The translations under genes were made by a program, and so were the position numbers. Positions 37,509-48,129 of a DNA stretch of 51,281 nt are shown one piece after another. The stretch is from Theionarchaea archaeon (GTDB taxonomy: Archaea > Methanobacteriota_B > Thermococci > Methanofastidiosales > SZ-28-30). The notes under the pieces were generated by a model that searched no databases, was not told the DNA's origin, and was given only the letters and a program-made list of their open reading frames with translations. Every line of letters starts with the position of its first letter. The stretch's first letter is position 1. The stretch lies in assembly GCA_018992565.1 (NCBI GenBank), contig JACVGW010000006.1:1-51281 (forward strand), given 5' to 3'.

Positions 37509-39056
37509 ATGGAGCAGCTGAAACTGGATGGATACATAGCTCAAGAAAGAGGATTCGTTTCTCACCCTGCCATCAAACCCAAGACGGTACTGGAAAGGGC
37601 ATTTCAGATAGATATTGCTGAAAAAGCCAAAAAGGAAAATACGCTTGTTGTTATTCCCACTGGACTGGGAAAGACAGTAATAGCCGTTTTGGTGGCAGCG
37701 GACGTCGCGAAAAAGGGAAAAGTTGTCATGCTTGCTCCTACCAGACCGTTAGTACTCCAGCATCAGCACTCATTTGATGAAATGCTGTTCATGCAATCCA
37801 GCATTGTTCTCACCGGAAAGATTGCCCCGGGAAAGAGAAAGGATCTGTGGAAGGAAACACAGTTCATATTTTCGACCCCGCAGGTAGTCCGGAATGATCT
37901 ACAGAATAATCTCTATACTCTGGAAGATACTGCCCTCATAATATTTGATGAAGCACACCGGGCAGTAGGGGATTATGCATACGTGGAGATTGCGCAATCA
38001 TATGTCAATCAAAGAAAGTCACCCCTGATCCTGGGATTGACCGCCTCTCCGGGTTCTCAGAAGGCAAAAATAAAAGAGGTAATGGAGAATCTCTCCATCC
38101 AGAATGTGGAGGCCAGGGTACGACAGGATGAGGATGTTATCGACTATGTGAAAGACATCAAGATTGAGTGGCACAAAGTAGAACTGACTCCAGAAATGGA
38201 AACCTTGAGAGCGAGCCTGGAACCCCTTCTTTACGAGAAGATTGGAAAATTGAACAATGTAGGACTGCTCACCTACAAAAAGAAGGAATACATATCCAAG
38301 AAAGACCTGCTGGATCTGAGGGGGTACATACCACGGTATCTCACTGGATACAGGTCAAAATACCGATTTGCTGCTTATTTGAATCAGGCAATGGCCATTT
38401 CTCTGTATCACTGCCTGGAACTTCTGGAAACCCAGGGTGTGAGTCCGTTGCGGGATTATCTGAAACGGATGATTGAAGGCCCCTGCGAAAAACGTTCCGA
38501 GAAAATTCTGGTCAGTGATAAGAGGATTCAGGCACTGTACCAGCAGGTACAGGACTCCTCTGAGATCTCTCATCCTAAGCTACGTGCTCTGCGTGCGGTA
38601 CTGGAGAAACAGCTCTATGTCAAAAAATCGTCTCTCATCATTGTGTTTGCCCAGTACAGGGATACCATATCCTCTATCCTGGAGGAGGTTCAGACTATTG
38701 TCCATGCTGCCCCTGTACGATTCGTGGGGCAATCGTCTCGAACAGACAAGGGGTTGAAGCAGGAAGAACAGAAGAAGATCCTGGAAGAATTCAGAAGAGG
38801 AGAACACAACATCCTGGTGGCAAGTTCAGTTGCAGAAGAAGGATTGGATATCCCAGCTGTAGACCTCGTCGTATTCTATGAGCCCATTCCTTCTGAAATC
38901 AGGTCTATACAGAGAAAAGGAAGGACTGGAAGGTCTGAAGTGGGAAAGGTAATCATCCTGATTACCAAAGACTCCAGAGATGAGGCCTATCTGTGGGCAG
39001 AGCGAAGCAGGGAAAAGAAAATGCAGAGTATGGTCAAATGGTTGAGGAGCCAGTGA
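37509..39056 (+). CDS. Hef/FANCM-family superfamily 2 helicase (helicase part only)
   Basis: 'VVIPTGLGKTVIAVLVAADV', 'LAPTRPLVLQH', 'IIFDEAHRAVGDYAYVEIA', 'LGLTASPGS', 'ASSVAEEGLDIPAVDLVVFYEPIPSEIRSIQRKGRTGR'. Ends ~40 aa after motif VI. Confidence 0.92.
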   Translation: MEQLKLDGYIAQERGFVSHPAIKPKTVLERAFQIDIAEKAKKENTLVVIPTGLGKTVIAVLVAADVAKKGKVVMLAPTRPLVLQHQHSFDEMLFMQSSIVLTGKIAPGKRKDLWKETQFIFSTPQVVRNDLQNNLYTLEDTALIIFDEAHRAVGDYAYVEIAQSYVNQRKSPLILGLTASPGSQKAKIKEVMENLSIQNVEARVRQDEDVIDYVKDIKIEWHKVELTPEMETLRASLEPLLYEKIGKLNNVGLLTYKKKEYISKKDLLDLRGYIPRYLTGYRSKYRFAAYLNQAMAISLYHCLELLETQGVSPLRDYLKRMIEGPCEKRSEKILVSDKRIQALYQQVQDSSEISHPKLRALRAVLEKQLYVKKSSLIIVFAQYRDTISSILEEVQTIVHAAPVRFVGQSSRTDKGLKQEEQKKILEEFRRGEHNILVASSVAEEGLDIPAVDLVVFYEPIPSEIRSIQRKGRTGRSEVGKVIILITKDSRDEAYLWAERSREKKMQSMVKWLRSQ

Positions 39057-39059
39057 TGA

Positions 39060-39602
39060 CTATCGGTCAAAGAAGGGATTCTTGCCTGCCAGGGCCAGCC
39101 CCAATCCAATGATGACGTCTGCTTCTTCCAGGAATCCCAGTGCGTGTGCCGCAGTTCCAGCAGTATAAAAGAGGCGGTTATCCACATTGAGAATACTGGC
39201 AGTCTTGGCTGCAGATCCTAGAGCAACTCCCAGGTCCATCAACTTGAAAACACAATTCGGTCCTGTGAAGTCCACTCCCTGAAATCTCGGTTTGCTCCTG
39301 AGTTCCTCACACGTATCGAAGCCGCATCCGCCACAATTGAGGTCGACAGGCTCTCCCTTGACTCCCACCAGGATCAATGCCTGTGCTTTTTCCACACATA
39401 TTCCGTCTCTCTCAAAGTAGGCTGCCGTTTCTTTCCGAGCTTTCAACCAATCAGCTATTTTCTGTTTTTCTGTCCCTGTTACTATACAGGAATAGACTGT
39501 GTCCCGTCCTCTCGATTTGGGGGCAGTCCTGATGGAAGCCAATACCAGCTTTGCAGCTTCCATTACTGCCTCATATTCCGTTTGTGAGCCAGCTAGAATC
39601 AT
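39060..39602 (-). CDS. DUF2148 (ferredoxin-like Cys-containing) protein
   Basis: 'CGGCGFDTCEEL...GPNCVFKLMDLGVALGSAAKTASILNVDNRLFYTAGTAAHALGFLEEADVIIGLGLALAGKNPFFDR'. Confidence 0.9.
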   Translation of the reverse strand: MILAGSQTEYEAVMEAAKLVLASIRTAPKSRGRDTVYSCIVTGTEKQKIADWLKARKETAAYFERDGICVEKAQALILVGVKGEPVDLNCGGCGFDTCEELRSKPRFQGVDFTGPNCVFKLMDLGVALGSAAKTASILNVDNRLFYTAGTAAHALGFLEEADVIIGLGLALAGKNPFFDR

Positions 39603-39969
39603 GGTTTCTCTTCTTATGCATTTATAAAAGGTTTTCCCATGGCCCAGAAAGTGGGACTGCTACCCCTCCACACTCAATGCCAATTCAGAAGTACATCTCT
39701 GTCCCGTACCATTTCGACAGAGAATCTGCACGGGGAGCGCAAGTATCCGTGACTAGTGTGTCATCTGGGAAAAATGATGAGGGTCACTGCCTCTCTATAT
39801 GCTACCGGCTCAAGTATCTGGTCTGAATCTGCTTGAATCACTCGCACAATCGGTCTTGTGAGTATTCTCTATATCATGGTCCTCCTAGAGATCTCTGATC
39901 TGGTGAACATGCAATAATCTGTATTCTATGGTATCTGGCTACAATCCCGAGCGCACAGACACACATTGT

Positions 39970-42450
39970 TCAGTCAATGGCACAAAGTAAGAAGGGGTCG
40001 CCCCATGGTTTTATACCTATGTCCAGCAGTGTGTATCCTTCGGGTACATCTAAAATAATGGTCTTTGTGATCCCATCATTCTCCCTGTAAATGGTAGTCA
40101 CTTTCTGCCATTCACCCTCTATATAAATATTGAAGTCCACGTTACCTTCTCCTGTGTCTATGTAGGTCAACTCCACGATCCCTGGAGTACCTGTCAGGTA
40201 GATATGTCCCTGATCGTACAACTCAAACCCCGATTCGACCTTCTTCCATGAGGTTCCAATAAGGACTGCGTCCCCACAGGGAAGGCTGGCTCTGAATGCT
40301 GCGGTGACAGACGCAGTAGCCATCATTGATTGATCTGTACTGGTAAGTGTAACCTTGTCCACATCAGGAGGAAGCCTGAATGCTGCGTGAACCATGCTCC
40401 TGCTGTCAGTCTGAGGAATCACTGCCAGCACAGTATCTCCCGTTCGCAGTTCAATTTGCCCCCATCCTCTATCTTCGAAGTGAATGTCCAGAATTCTATC
40501 CACTGGAAGACTCAACAGCCCGAGAGACACATCGAGTTCGGCAGGGTCACCTGGTACTAAATCGATTTCACCCAGTTCTTTCAATTCGAAGGTGTTACTA
40601 TAGGCGAATTCAGGTCTCACTCTGAAGATGTAGGTATACCCTTCCTGAAATACTAACTCATAGTTGGGACTCTCCATCAGTACAAAAGGATTCCACAAAG
40701 CACTTCTCCACTTGGATTCCTCCAGGACATAGCTGGACAAGAATACGTAGTCCACTGCCCATTCTTTAAGATATGTATGGGCCTCTTGGGAATCTGGATA
40801 TGCAGCGATCAAGAAGCTTTTTTGTTCTTTTGGGGCCAGATCCAGCGCTTTGACATAATCTTCGCGAGCAAAGACATTTATGGAGAAAGCATTCACCGTA
40901 TATGGAAAGACTACTCTTCTCCTGGTGAGACTTGGAATCCATGCAGACCCTGTTCCCGTCCACCAGTCATTGAGTATTACCGCATCTGGTTCTGCCTGCA
41001 AGAGCCATACCATCCCCTTCTGATCATCCTCGAAAAATGGGGAGGTAGTGGGAAACAGCTCACCCCTGTCCGCCCGAGGTACCTGGAGGATGTGGGAACA
41101 TCCGGATACCAGCAGAACTGCAGTAAGGACAGCAGCTCCTGGTTTGGAGAATTCTTTCATCTGCATAAGAAAAAGGGCTCCCAGCATAGAAAACGGGATG
41201 AAAAGCTGGTCTATCATCCGAGGAGCAAAGAAAGCATACCACAGGGGAAATTTGATTCCCAATATGCTATTCAAAGCCAGGAAAACAAATGTGCAAATCC
41301 ATACGCCAAAGAATAATCGGTATTTATGCAGCAGGAAGAATCCCAGTGCACCTACCAGAAGTATCCATATTCCAATACCTCTGGGAAGCATGTCAGCAGT
41401 GAACCGTTCAAAGAAGTGACTCTCCTGTCTCACAAGATATTCCACAGATGAAAAGGTTGCTTCTCTGGAGGGGACGTAGGCTGTAGAAATACGCAGCAGG
41501 AAGGGGAGACAGACAGCAGCAGCCAGCCCAAGAAGGAGGATGTATTTCAGCAATGCGCGAGGTAGAGTGCCCAGCTGCTGTATCAGGAGTATTGAGAGGG
41601 GTATTAAGACCACAAAGAAGAGGAGATGGCTCTCTGCTCCCGCTGCCAGGAGAACAGCCAGTACAATCCACAACATATGATCCTTCCTTGAGTTGAGATC
41701 AGCTATCACTCCTACTGCAGCACAGGTCATGACGTAAGCCAGCAAGGTGGAATAATTGCTCAGGATAATGCTGTTCAAGGGAGGAAGTGTGGAGAATACA
41801 GCAAGAATCGCTGCCAGAAGTCCCATTTCAAAGGAAAACATGGTTTTGGTAGCCCAGTATATGGATAAACAGAGAAGAACAACCAGAACCGAAGCCACCC
41901 CAAATATGAGGTTCTCCATTCCAGAAAAGAGTTCCAGCTGAGCAGTGAGAATATGAACTCCTAAAGGATAAATGATTCTGGGAATCTCAGGATATAGTAG
42001 GTACGTTTGGGGAATAGCTGCCTCCTGGACAATATCCTCAGTGATTAATAAGTGAGCAATCGCGTCTTCCCCTGGTACCACGTTCCAGGTTGCCATCCCG
42101 AAAAGAATGGCAGGGGCAAAAATGAGGAGAGTTTTCCTGTCAAAGGTCAAAGGATGGAGCCCTCTAAAATCTGTCAGCAGAGAACATGCCACAGCAGGGA
42201 GAATCAAGGTCACCAGAGAGAAATGGTATGCCAAAGAAATAAAGTAGGCATATACAATCTGAAACCCCAGGCCACACAGCATGGAAAAGATCAGCTGATC
42301 CACAAGATCTCTCTGGGGGTACACGTTGAGAGAAATGCCCACTCCTGGCATGAGAAGCAGTACAAGAACGGCTGCCAGTTTCAGTTCAGGAGGCGCCAGT
42401 ACAACCACCGCAATACTGCACAGCGTGAGTACGGTCAAGAAGGGTTTCAT
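39970..42450 (-). CDS. Large multi-pass membrane protein (GT-C glycosyltransferase-like topology) with soluble C-terminal domain
   Basis: Many TM helices in the first ~450 aa, then 'AVILNDWWTGTGSAWIPSLTRRRVVFPY' and a beta-rich C-terminal region; paralog of the next gene. Confidence 0.6.
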   Translation of the reverse strand: MKPFLTVLTLCSIAVVVLAPPELKLAAVLVLLLMPGVGISLNVYPQRDLVDQLIFSMLCGLGFQIVYAYFISLAYHFSLVTLILPAVACSLLTDFRGLHPLTFDRKTLLIFAPAILFGMATWNVVPGEDAIAHLLITEDIVQEAAIPQTYLLYPEIPRIIYPLGVHILTAQLELFSGMENLIFGVASVLVVLLCLSIYWATKTMFSFEMGLLAAILAVFSTLPPLNSIILSNYSTLLAYVMTCAAVGVIADLNSRKDHMLWIVLAVLLAAGAESHLLFFVVLIPLSILLIQQLGTLPRALLKYILLLGLAAAVCLPFLLRISTAYVPSREATFSSVEYLVRQESHFFERFTADMLPRGIGIWILLVGALGFFLLHKYRLFFGVWICTFVFLALNSILGIKFPLWYAFFAPRMIDQLFIPFSMLGALFLMQMKEFSKPGAAVLTAVLLVSGCSHILQVPRADRGELFPTTSPFFEDDQKGMVWLLQAEPDAVILNDWWTGTGSAWIPSLTRRRVVFPYTVNAFSINVFAREDYVKALDLAPKEQKSFLIAAYPDSQEAHTYLKEWAVDYVFLSSYVLEESKWRSALWNPFVLMESPNYELVFQEGYTYIFRVRPEFAYSNTFELKELGEIDLVPGDPAELDVSLGLLSLPVDRILDIHFEDRGWGQIELRTGDTVLAVIPQTDSRSMVHAAFRLPPDVDKVTLTSTDQSMMATASVTAAFRASLPCGDAVLIGTSWKKVESGFELYDQGHIYLTGTPGIVELTYIDTGEGNVDFNIYIEGEWQKVTTIYRENDGITKTIILDVPEGYTLLDIGIKPWGDPFLLCAID

Positions 42451-42552
42451 TGCTGTTGATGGAAGATTCTCCTATTTAAGAATTGTGAGTCCGGAACCCT
42501 TCTGGGCTGTGACGTCTGTTTTGATGGACTGCCTTTCTTGGAACCCGGCAGA

Positions 42553-45159
42553 TCATTCGCAGGACAGAGAGAGTATGATGAAATCACTGTTCCAGGCGAA
42601 AACTCCGATATCCACGAAGGAATACCCCTTGGGCACGGGAATGCTCACGCATTTCACCTTCCCATCTCCTGTTCTCTCCAGTATGAGTCTCTCCAGCTGG
42701 TTGCTCTCAAGCACGATATTGAAATCAATATTCCCTGGAGCATGATCCACATACGTGATATTCAACCTCGTTATTAAAGGAGAAAGCACATAGATGTGAT
42801 TGGTTTTGGCAGACTTTCCAGCATGGTAGGTCGTGTTGACCTGGTTCCATGAATCCCCAATGAGAACCACTCTATCAGATACTTTGATCCCCTGGAAGCA
42901 TGCCACGACAGCAACATCACGTACAGTAACAGGTTCTCTATAAGGGGCTAGAATCACGGCAGTCCCACCTTCAACCTCAGCAGGGAGCCGGAAGTAGAGG
43001 GTCTCCCAAGTGCCTGAATCTGTTCTGGGTACGGTGGCCAGATAGAATTCCTCCTGCTTTCTCACCAGAACATCAAATGGATCATAGCCAGAATCTAGAT
43101 AGGTTATCTTCACATAGAGTGTAGGACGAAAACTCAGGCTGCCCCAGGCGACACTCACCGAGCTGTCCCTGTCAAGATCAACAGGGCCAGGGGAGACATT
43201 AGCCTGTACCGAGCTATCCTCAAATGGAGAGTGCGCAGACCTTCCTTGGTATACTGGAGTCTCTGATATACTGTATATATTTGAAAAGGTGAAGGAAGGC
43301 CGAACCTGGAAGAGATACGTATTGCCCTTATGGAATACCAGATCATAGTTCGGGCTCTTTACCATGGGTTCAGGTTTCCACAGATTTCTCCTCCAGGCGA
43401 CATCAGGTTGCACATAACCTGATAGAAAAATGTAATCCACCCCTTCCTCTCTCAAGAACAGGAGGGATGGTTCAATGTCAGGAAGTGCTGCCACTACAAA
43501 GGATTTTTTCTCTTTTTCAAGGACTGCCAACCTGGAACCAATCGCATCGTACCTGTATAAGTTTGGGAACATCACTCTTTTTCCGATAAGGGGGAGTATC
43601 CATGAAGAGCCTGTCCCTGTCCACCAGTCATTGAGGATGTAGACAGTGGGATAGGGTTCCAGAACCTGCATGGCCTCCTGGTCATCCAGGAAGTATTGCG
43701 AATCTGAGGGGATATATGGTCCTGAGAGGAGAGGGGGAGTTCCCTGGATGATAGGGTGTGGAGTCACCGATACCAGCAGAAGGAGAAAAATGATGCCCCA
43801 GGATGGCTTGATAAGGCGGACAAATCCAATTCCTGCAAGAACAGAGAGAGGGATAGTAAGAATCTTCAGTGCCTCTGCACCTGAAATTAGAAACCACAAG
43901 GGTATGTCCATGAACCCACTCATTACCACAAAAACACAACCACCTATCCAGCCAGCAAAAAAGAGGGCATGCTCTCTTCTCACAAAAAGGAATCCCACAG
44001 CTCCCAGAAAGATGACCCAGACTCCCACAGTTGCGGTAACAAATCCCGGGGTTAGTGCAGTCTTGATCACACCTGCCCAGTACGCAACCTCGTGGGCAGA
44101 ATATGTGACGTCATACACTCGTCCTGCATACGGGATAAGAAACAGTAAAAGACTGCCAGCAAGAATCACGGGAGACATGTGCAATTCCCTTGAATTACGG
44201 ATTGTACCGTACAGCACGAGAGCAAGGACTACTGGAAGGACTGTCACAAAGGAAGGATGTATCTCGATTCCCGCTGCGCAGCCCAGACCCAAGAGGACTG
44301 CTCTCTTAGGACTGGAATGCTCCCGAAAATTCAAAGCCCAGTATACAACCATTCCTCCCAGCGCCAGCGATAGTCCGAGATCATAGAACCCCTGGTCTAC
44401 ACAATTGATGACGGCGGCAGAAGCAAAAAGAGCGCAACCTCCCGCTGCTATCCCAGCGTTCTCTGAGTGGAAATATTTTGCCATCAAGTAACAAGGAACA
44501 AAAGCAAAAGACGCCATAATCACTCCACAAAGAGGTAGATAATGCCAGGTTCCTGCAAAGAAGAGTATTTCATACACCAGGAAATGGAACCCAAGGGGTG
44601 TCCTTACAGGAATGTCATACAATGGATAGTCAGAAGGTATGAATCCTTTGTCCATAATTGATTTCAGAGCAAAGAGGTGGGACTGATTTTCAGATAGGGG
44701 ACTACAGCTCAGAATGACAAAGAGGAATAGGATGACCAGAACTGCAGTGTTCTTCCAGGTCACATTTAAAGAGCACTTCTTCCAGGTTACCGAAGCTACA
44801 GCGAGTGCACTTGGAGCTATCAGCAGCCATACGTTCATTTCCACATGAAGGAGCCCTAACCAATACCCATACACCACATGAGCACACATTCCTGCCAGTA
44901 CAGAGGTTAACACCACATCCAGGTCCACAGTAGACTCCAGGTGTAACATGATGCCAGCCCCCGTGACAAAGAAGAGTCCTGCACCCCACGCTATAATACA
45001 AAAAGGGTATGGTACAACGACGCCTGCAAGAACGCTACATCCCAGAACAAGAGTCAGAACTAATCCAGTCCGCAGCACCATGATGGGTATGACCCCAGCA
45101 TGTTTATATGAATTGTGATTCCTGACAGCCTCCTCTGGAATACCTGAACCTTTTCCCAC
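42553..45159 (-). CDS. Large multi-pass membrane protein, tandem paralog of 39970-42450
   Basis: 'TVYILNDWWTGTGSSWILPLIGKRVMFPN', 'FLREEGVDYIFLSGYVQPDVAWRRNLWKPEPMVKSPNYDLVFHKGNTYLFQVRPSFTFSNIY' matches the sibling. Start could be 45081. Confidence 0.6.
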   Translation of the reverse strand: MGKGSGIPEEAVRNHNSYKHAGVIPIMVLRTGLVLTLVLGCSVLAGVVVPYPFCIIAWGAGLFFVTGAGIMLHLESTVDLDVVLTSVLAGMCAHVVYGYWLGLLHVEMNVWLLIAPSALAVASVTWKKCSLNVTWKNTAVLVILFLFVILSCSPLSENQSHLFALKSIMDKGFIPSDYPLYDIPVRTPLGFHFLVYEILFFAGTWHYLPLCGVIMASFAFVPCYLMAKYFHSENAGIAAGGCALFASAAVINCVDQGFYDLGLSLALGGMVVYWALNFREHSSPKRAVLLGLGCAAGIEIHPSFVTVLPVVLALVLYGTIRNSRELHMSPVILAGSLLLFLIPYAGRVYDVTYSAHEVAYWAGVIKTALTPGFVTATVGVWVIFLGAVGFLFVRREHALFFAGWIGGCVFVVMSGFMDIPLWFLISGAEALKILTIPLSVLAGIGFVRLIKPSWGIIFLLLLVSVTPHPIIQGTPPLLSGPYIPSDSQYFLDDQEAMQVLEPYPTVYILNDWWTGTGSSWILPLIGKRVMFPNLYRYDAIGSRLAVLEKEKKSFVVAALPDIEPSLLFLREEGVDYIFLSGYVQPDVAWRRNLWKPEPMVKSPNYDLVFHKGNTYLFQVRPSFTFSNIYSISETPVYQGRSAHSPFEDSSVQANVSPGPVDLDRDSSVSVAWGSLSFRPTLYVKITYLDSGYDPFDVLVRKQEEFYLATVPRTDSGTWETLYFRLPAEVEGGTAVILAPYREPVTVRDVAVVACFQGIKVSDRVVLIGDSWNQVNTTYHAGKSAKTNHIYVLSPLITRLNITYVDHAPGNIDFNIVLESNQLERLILERTGDGKVKCVSIPVPKGYSFVDIGVFAWNSDFIILSLSCE

Positions 45160-45461
45160 ATAAGGATCGTTTCAGGTCTGCCCGAGTTATGAGGTTCTGC
45201 TGGGACTCACCTCTCTGAACAGTACTATCCCATCAAAAGCATCTGAAAGACTGGCACCACATTCCAGATGGCAGTTACCGTTTGCCTGCCATGGTAGGCT
45301 GAGTAGGGTAGTCGTTGACTACCACACTTACTATATACTGTAGTAATTATATACGTGACGACTGGATGATAAATTGATACATCATTCTTCGTGCTAATTC
45401 ATGAATACCTCCCACCTCGGCTATCCCATAGATATAAAAACGGGTAAAAAAATGAGAATCA

Positions 45462-48086
45462 ATGGATGTAAAGAAGACCAAAGAGATGTTCAGACAGATA
45501 GCATCCAAACAGCCGGAAAAGTACTTTGGAGTGGAAACGTTAAGGAATTTAGGGTTTTCCAGGCATCAGTGCACAACATGCGGCAAGTACTTCTGGAGCG
45601 TACACGAAAGAACAGTATGTGGTGACCCTCAATGCCAGGGCACCTTCCAGTTTGTGGGTAGACCTCCCTACCGCTCTCTTGCCTACACTGAAGTATGGAA
45701 TGAGTTCAGTGCCATGTTTGAGACGTTCGGGTATACTCCTATCCAGAGATATCCCGTGGTAGCCAGGTGGAGGGATGACACCGATTTCGTGCAGGCCTCA
45801 ATCTACGATTTCCAGCCTCACGTAGTATCAGGTGCTGTGGACCCTCCTGCCAATCCCTTGGTTGTGCCCCAGTTCTCCTTGAGATTTGTAGATGTGGAAA
45901 ACGTTGGGATTACTGGCATCCACTACACAGGATTTGTCATGATAGGGCAGCATGCCTTTGAACCCCCTGAAACCTATGATCAGAATGTATATCTTGATCA
46001 TATTTATTCCTGGCTAACTCAAGGATTGAGAATACCCCAGGATGAAATCATCTTTCATGAGGATGGCTGGGCGGGAGGAGGAAATGGAGGAGCCTGTATG
46101 GAGTATTTTTCAGGCGGATTAGAACTGGGAAATCAGGTGTACATGTTGTATGCCTTGACTGAATCAGGATATGATGAATTGAACCTCAAAGTCCTTGACA
46201 TGGGGATGGGTCAGGAACGGAATGCATGGTTTTGCTCTGGGTTGCCCACATCATATGATGCTGTCTTCCCCACTGTCATGGACATATTGTACAGGATGAC
46301 AGGGTTTCACCCTGATCGTCCCTTAATGGAGAAATTTGCTCCCTATGCGGGATTATTCAATATAGATGAAATTGATGATGTGAATCAAGCATGGGACCAT
46401 ACCGCTCGTGTTTTAGAAATTGATCCGAAATCTCTCAGAAAGAAGATCGAGAAGCAGGCAGCTTTATACTCTATTGGAGAGCATACGAGAGGACTTCTGG
46501 TCGCTCTCAATGACGGTGCCCTTCCTTCAAACATTGGGGGAGGATATAACCTCCGTGCTTTGCTGAGGCGCTGCTTGAATTTCATTCAGACATACGACTG
46601 GGATATTTCCTTAGAGAAATTGGTTGAAGAACATGCCCGGTACTTGAAACCACAATTTCCTGAATTGACAGAAAACCTAGAGGATATTTACAGGATCATA
46701 GATGTGGAGAAGAGAAAATACGGGAAGGCACGCATTAAAGTGGAAAAAGAACTTGAGAAGGCACTTTCCTCAAAGAAGATTACTCACCACAAGCTTGCAG
46801 AACTCTATCAATCTCATGGAGTCAATCCTGAACTACTGGAGAAAGCAGCCCGGGCTGCAGGGTTATCATTTTCAATACCGCGATTTGAAGAAGTTGAGAA
46901 GCCTGCTCCCGCACAAGAGCAGGGACCTGCAGTATTTCCACCCTATGAGACAGAGCCCCTGTACTATACAAACGAGAAGATGAGGGAATTTACTGCCGCT
47001 GTTGTGGACAGCTGCGACACACTTGTTGTCCTGGATAAGACTGCATTCTATCCTACAGGAGGCGGTCAGGAACATGACACGGGATGGATTGATGACAAAG
47101 AGGTTATTGATGTATTTAAGGAGGGAAAAACTGTAGTCCACAGGCTGAAAGAAGGAAATATTAAGAAAGGAAAATCTGTTTCCTGCAAAATTAATGGAGA
47201 AAGAAGAGATACTCTTACGAGACACCATACAGCAGCCCATCTAGTCAATGGAGCCTCTCGCATGGTACTGGGTAACCACGTGTGGCAGGCAGGCTCACAT
47301 ATATCAGAATCCTGTGGAAGACTGGATATCACTCACTATGAAACCTTGACTTTACAGGAGCTTCACCAAATAGAGAAAATTGCCAATGAAATGGTCCTCA
47401 AGGGAGTCCACATCCAGAAGATGGTTCTGGACCGCAATGAAGCAGAAAAGGAGTACGGGTTCAGGTTGTACCAGGGAGGTGCTGTACCGGGAAAAGTCCT
47501 GCGGGTATTAAACATTCCTGGGTTTGATGTGGAAGCATGTGGAGGGACTCATGCAGACAACACCAGTGAAGTGGGATTCATCAAGGTAGTCAGCTTCGAG
47601 AAGATATCAGATGCCGTGCTGCGACTGGAATTCACTGCAGGACTGACAGCTTTAACATGCGTACAGGAAGATGCAGATATTCTAAAGGAAATTGGGGACA
47701 TTTTCAGGGTTGAAAAATCACAGGTGGTGAAGACTGCTCAGCGCTTTTTTGATGAATGGAAGATGAAGTCAAAAGAAATAGATGCTTTAAAGCGAGAATT
47801 GTCTCAGATAAGAAAAACACGGCTCAACGAATGCTTTACAGAAGAGGGGGATATCCTCTTTCTGGAAGAAGAGGTGGAAGGAGATAGAGATGTGCTTCGG
47901 GAAACTGGGCTCAATCTGGTATGTGAAAACGGAATCGTAATTCTTCACAATGAAAAAGGCGACCTCGTAGTCTTCTGCGGAAAAAAGGCTGTGGAGAAGG
48001 GATATAAGGCTAATGATCTCATCAAGAAGTATGGCAGGGGTGGGGGAACTTCTGAGTTTTCTCAAGGCATTAAGGAAAAAGAGTGA
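45462..48086 (+). CDS. alaS: Alanine--tRNA ligase (archaeal type)
   Basis: 'CGDPQCQGTFQFVGRPPYRS', 'WAGGGNGGACMEYFSGGLELGNQVYM', 'FYPTGGGQEHDTGWI', 'RHHTAAHLVNGASRMVLGNHVWQAGSHI', 'VEACGGTHADNTSEVG'. Confidence 0.97.
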   Translation: MDVKKTKEMFRQIASKQPEKYFGVETLRNLGFSRHQCTTCGKYFWSVHERTVCGDPQCQGTFQFVGRPPYRSLAYTEVWNEFSAMFETFGYTPIQRYPVVARWRDDTDFVQASIYDFQPHVVSGAVDPPANPLVVPQFSLRFVDVENVGITGIHYTGFVMIGQHAFEPPETYDQNVYLDHIYSWLTQGLRIPQDEIIFHEDGWAGGGNGGACMEYFSGGLELGNQVYMLYALTESGYDELNLKVLDMGMGQERNAWFCSGLPTSYDAVFPTVMDILYRMTGFHPDRPLMEKFAPYAGLFNIDEIDDVNQAWDHTARVLEIDPKSLRKKIEKQAALYSIGEHTRGLLVALNDGALPSNIGGGYNLRALLRRCLNFIQTYDWDISLEKLVEEHARYLKPQFPELTENLEDIYRIIDVEKRKYGKARIKVEKELEKALSSKKITHHKLAELYQSHGVNPELLEKAARAAGLSFSIPRFEEVEKPAPAQEQGPAVFPPYETEPLYYTNEKMREFTAAVVDSCDTLVVLDKTAFYPTGGGQEHDTGWIDDKEVIDVFKEGKTVVHRLKEGNIKKGKSVSCKINGERRDTLTRHHTAAHLVNGASRMVLGNHVWQAGSHISESCGRLDITHYETLTLQELHQIEKIANEMVLKGVHIQKMVLDRNEAEKEYGFRLYQGGAVPGKVLRVLNIPGFDVEACGGTHADNTSEVGFIKVVSFEKISDAVLRLEFTAGLTALTCVQEDADILKEIGDIFRVEKSQVVKTAQRFFDEWKMKSKEIDALKRELSQIRKTRLNECFTEEGDILFLEEEVEGDRDVLRETGLNLVCENGIVILHNEKGDLVVFCGKKAVEKGYKANDLIKKYGRGGGTSEFSQGIKEKE

Positions 48087-48129
48087 TCAATAACAGTCTG
48101 ACAGAGAAAGAAATAAAATAAAAAAAAGA

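Noticed and set aside
39603-39969. Long intergenic region considered for a tRNA or structured RNA
   Set aside because: No cloverleaf, TψC-like GGTTCRAnnC or kink-turn pattern could be found by eye; would need tRNAscan/Infernal.
43670-44386. 238-aa plus-strand ORF within the 868-aa membrane protein
   Set aside because: Arg/Thr/Pro-rich complement of TM-coding codons, an expected shadow ORF.
45330-45400. AT-rich 'actatatactgtagtaattatatacgtgac' region upstream of alaS considered as an operator
   Set aside because: Half-palindromic TATA-like sequence, more simply explained as promoter elements; symmetry is weak.
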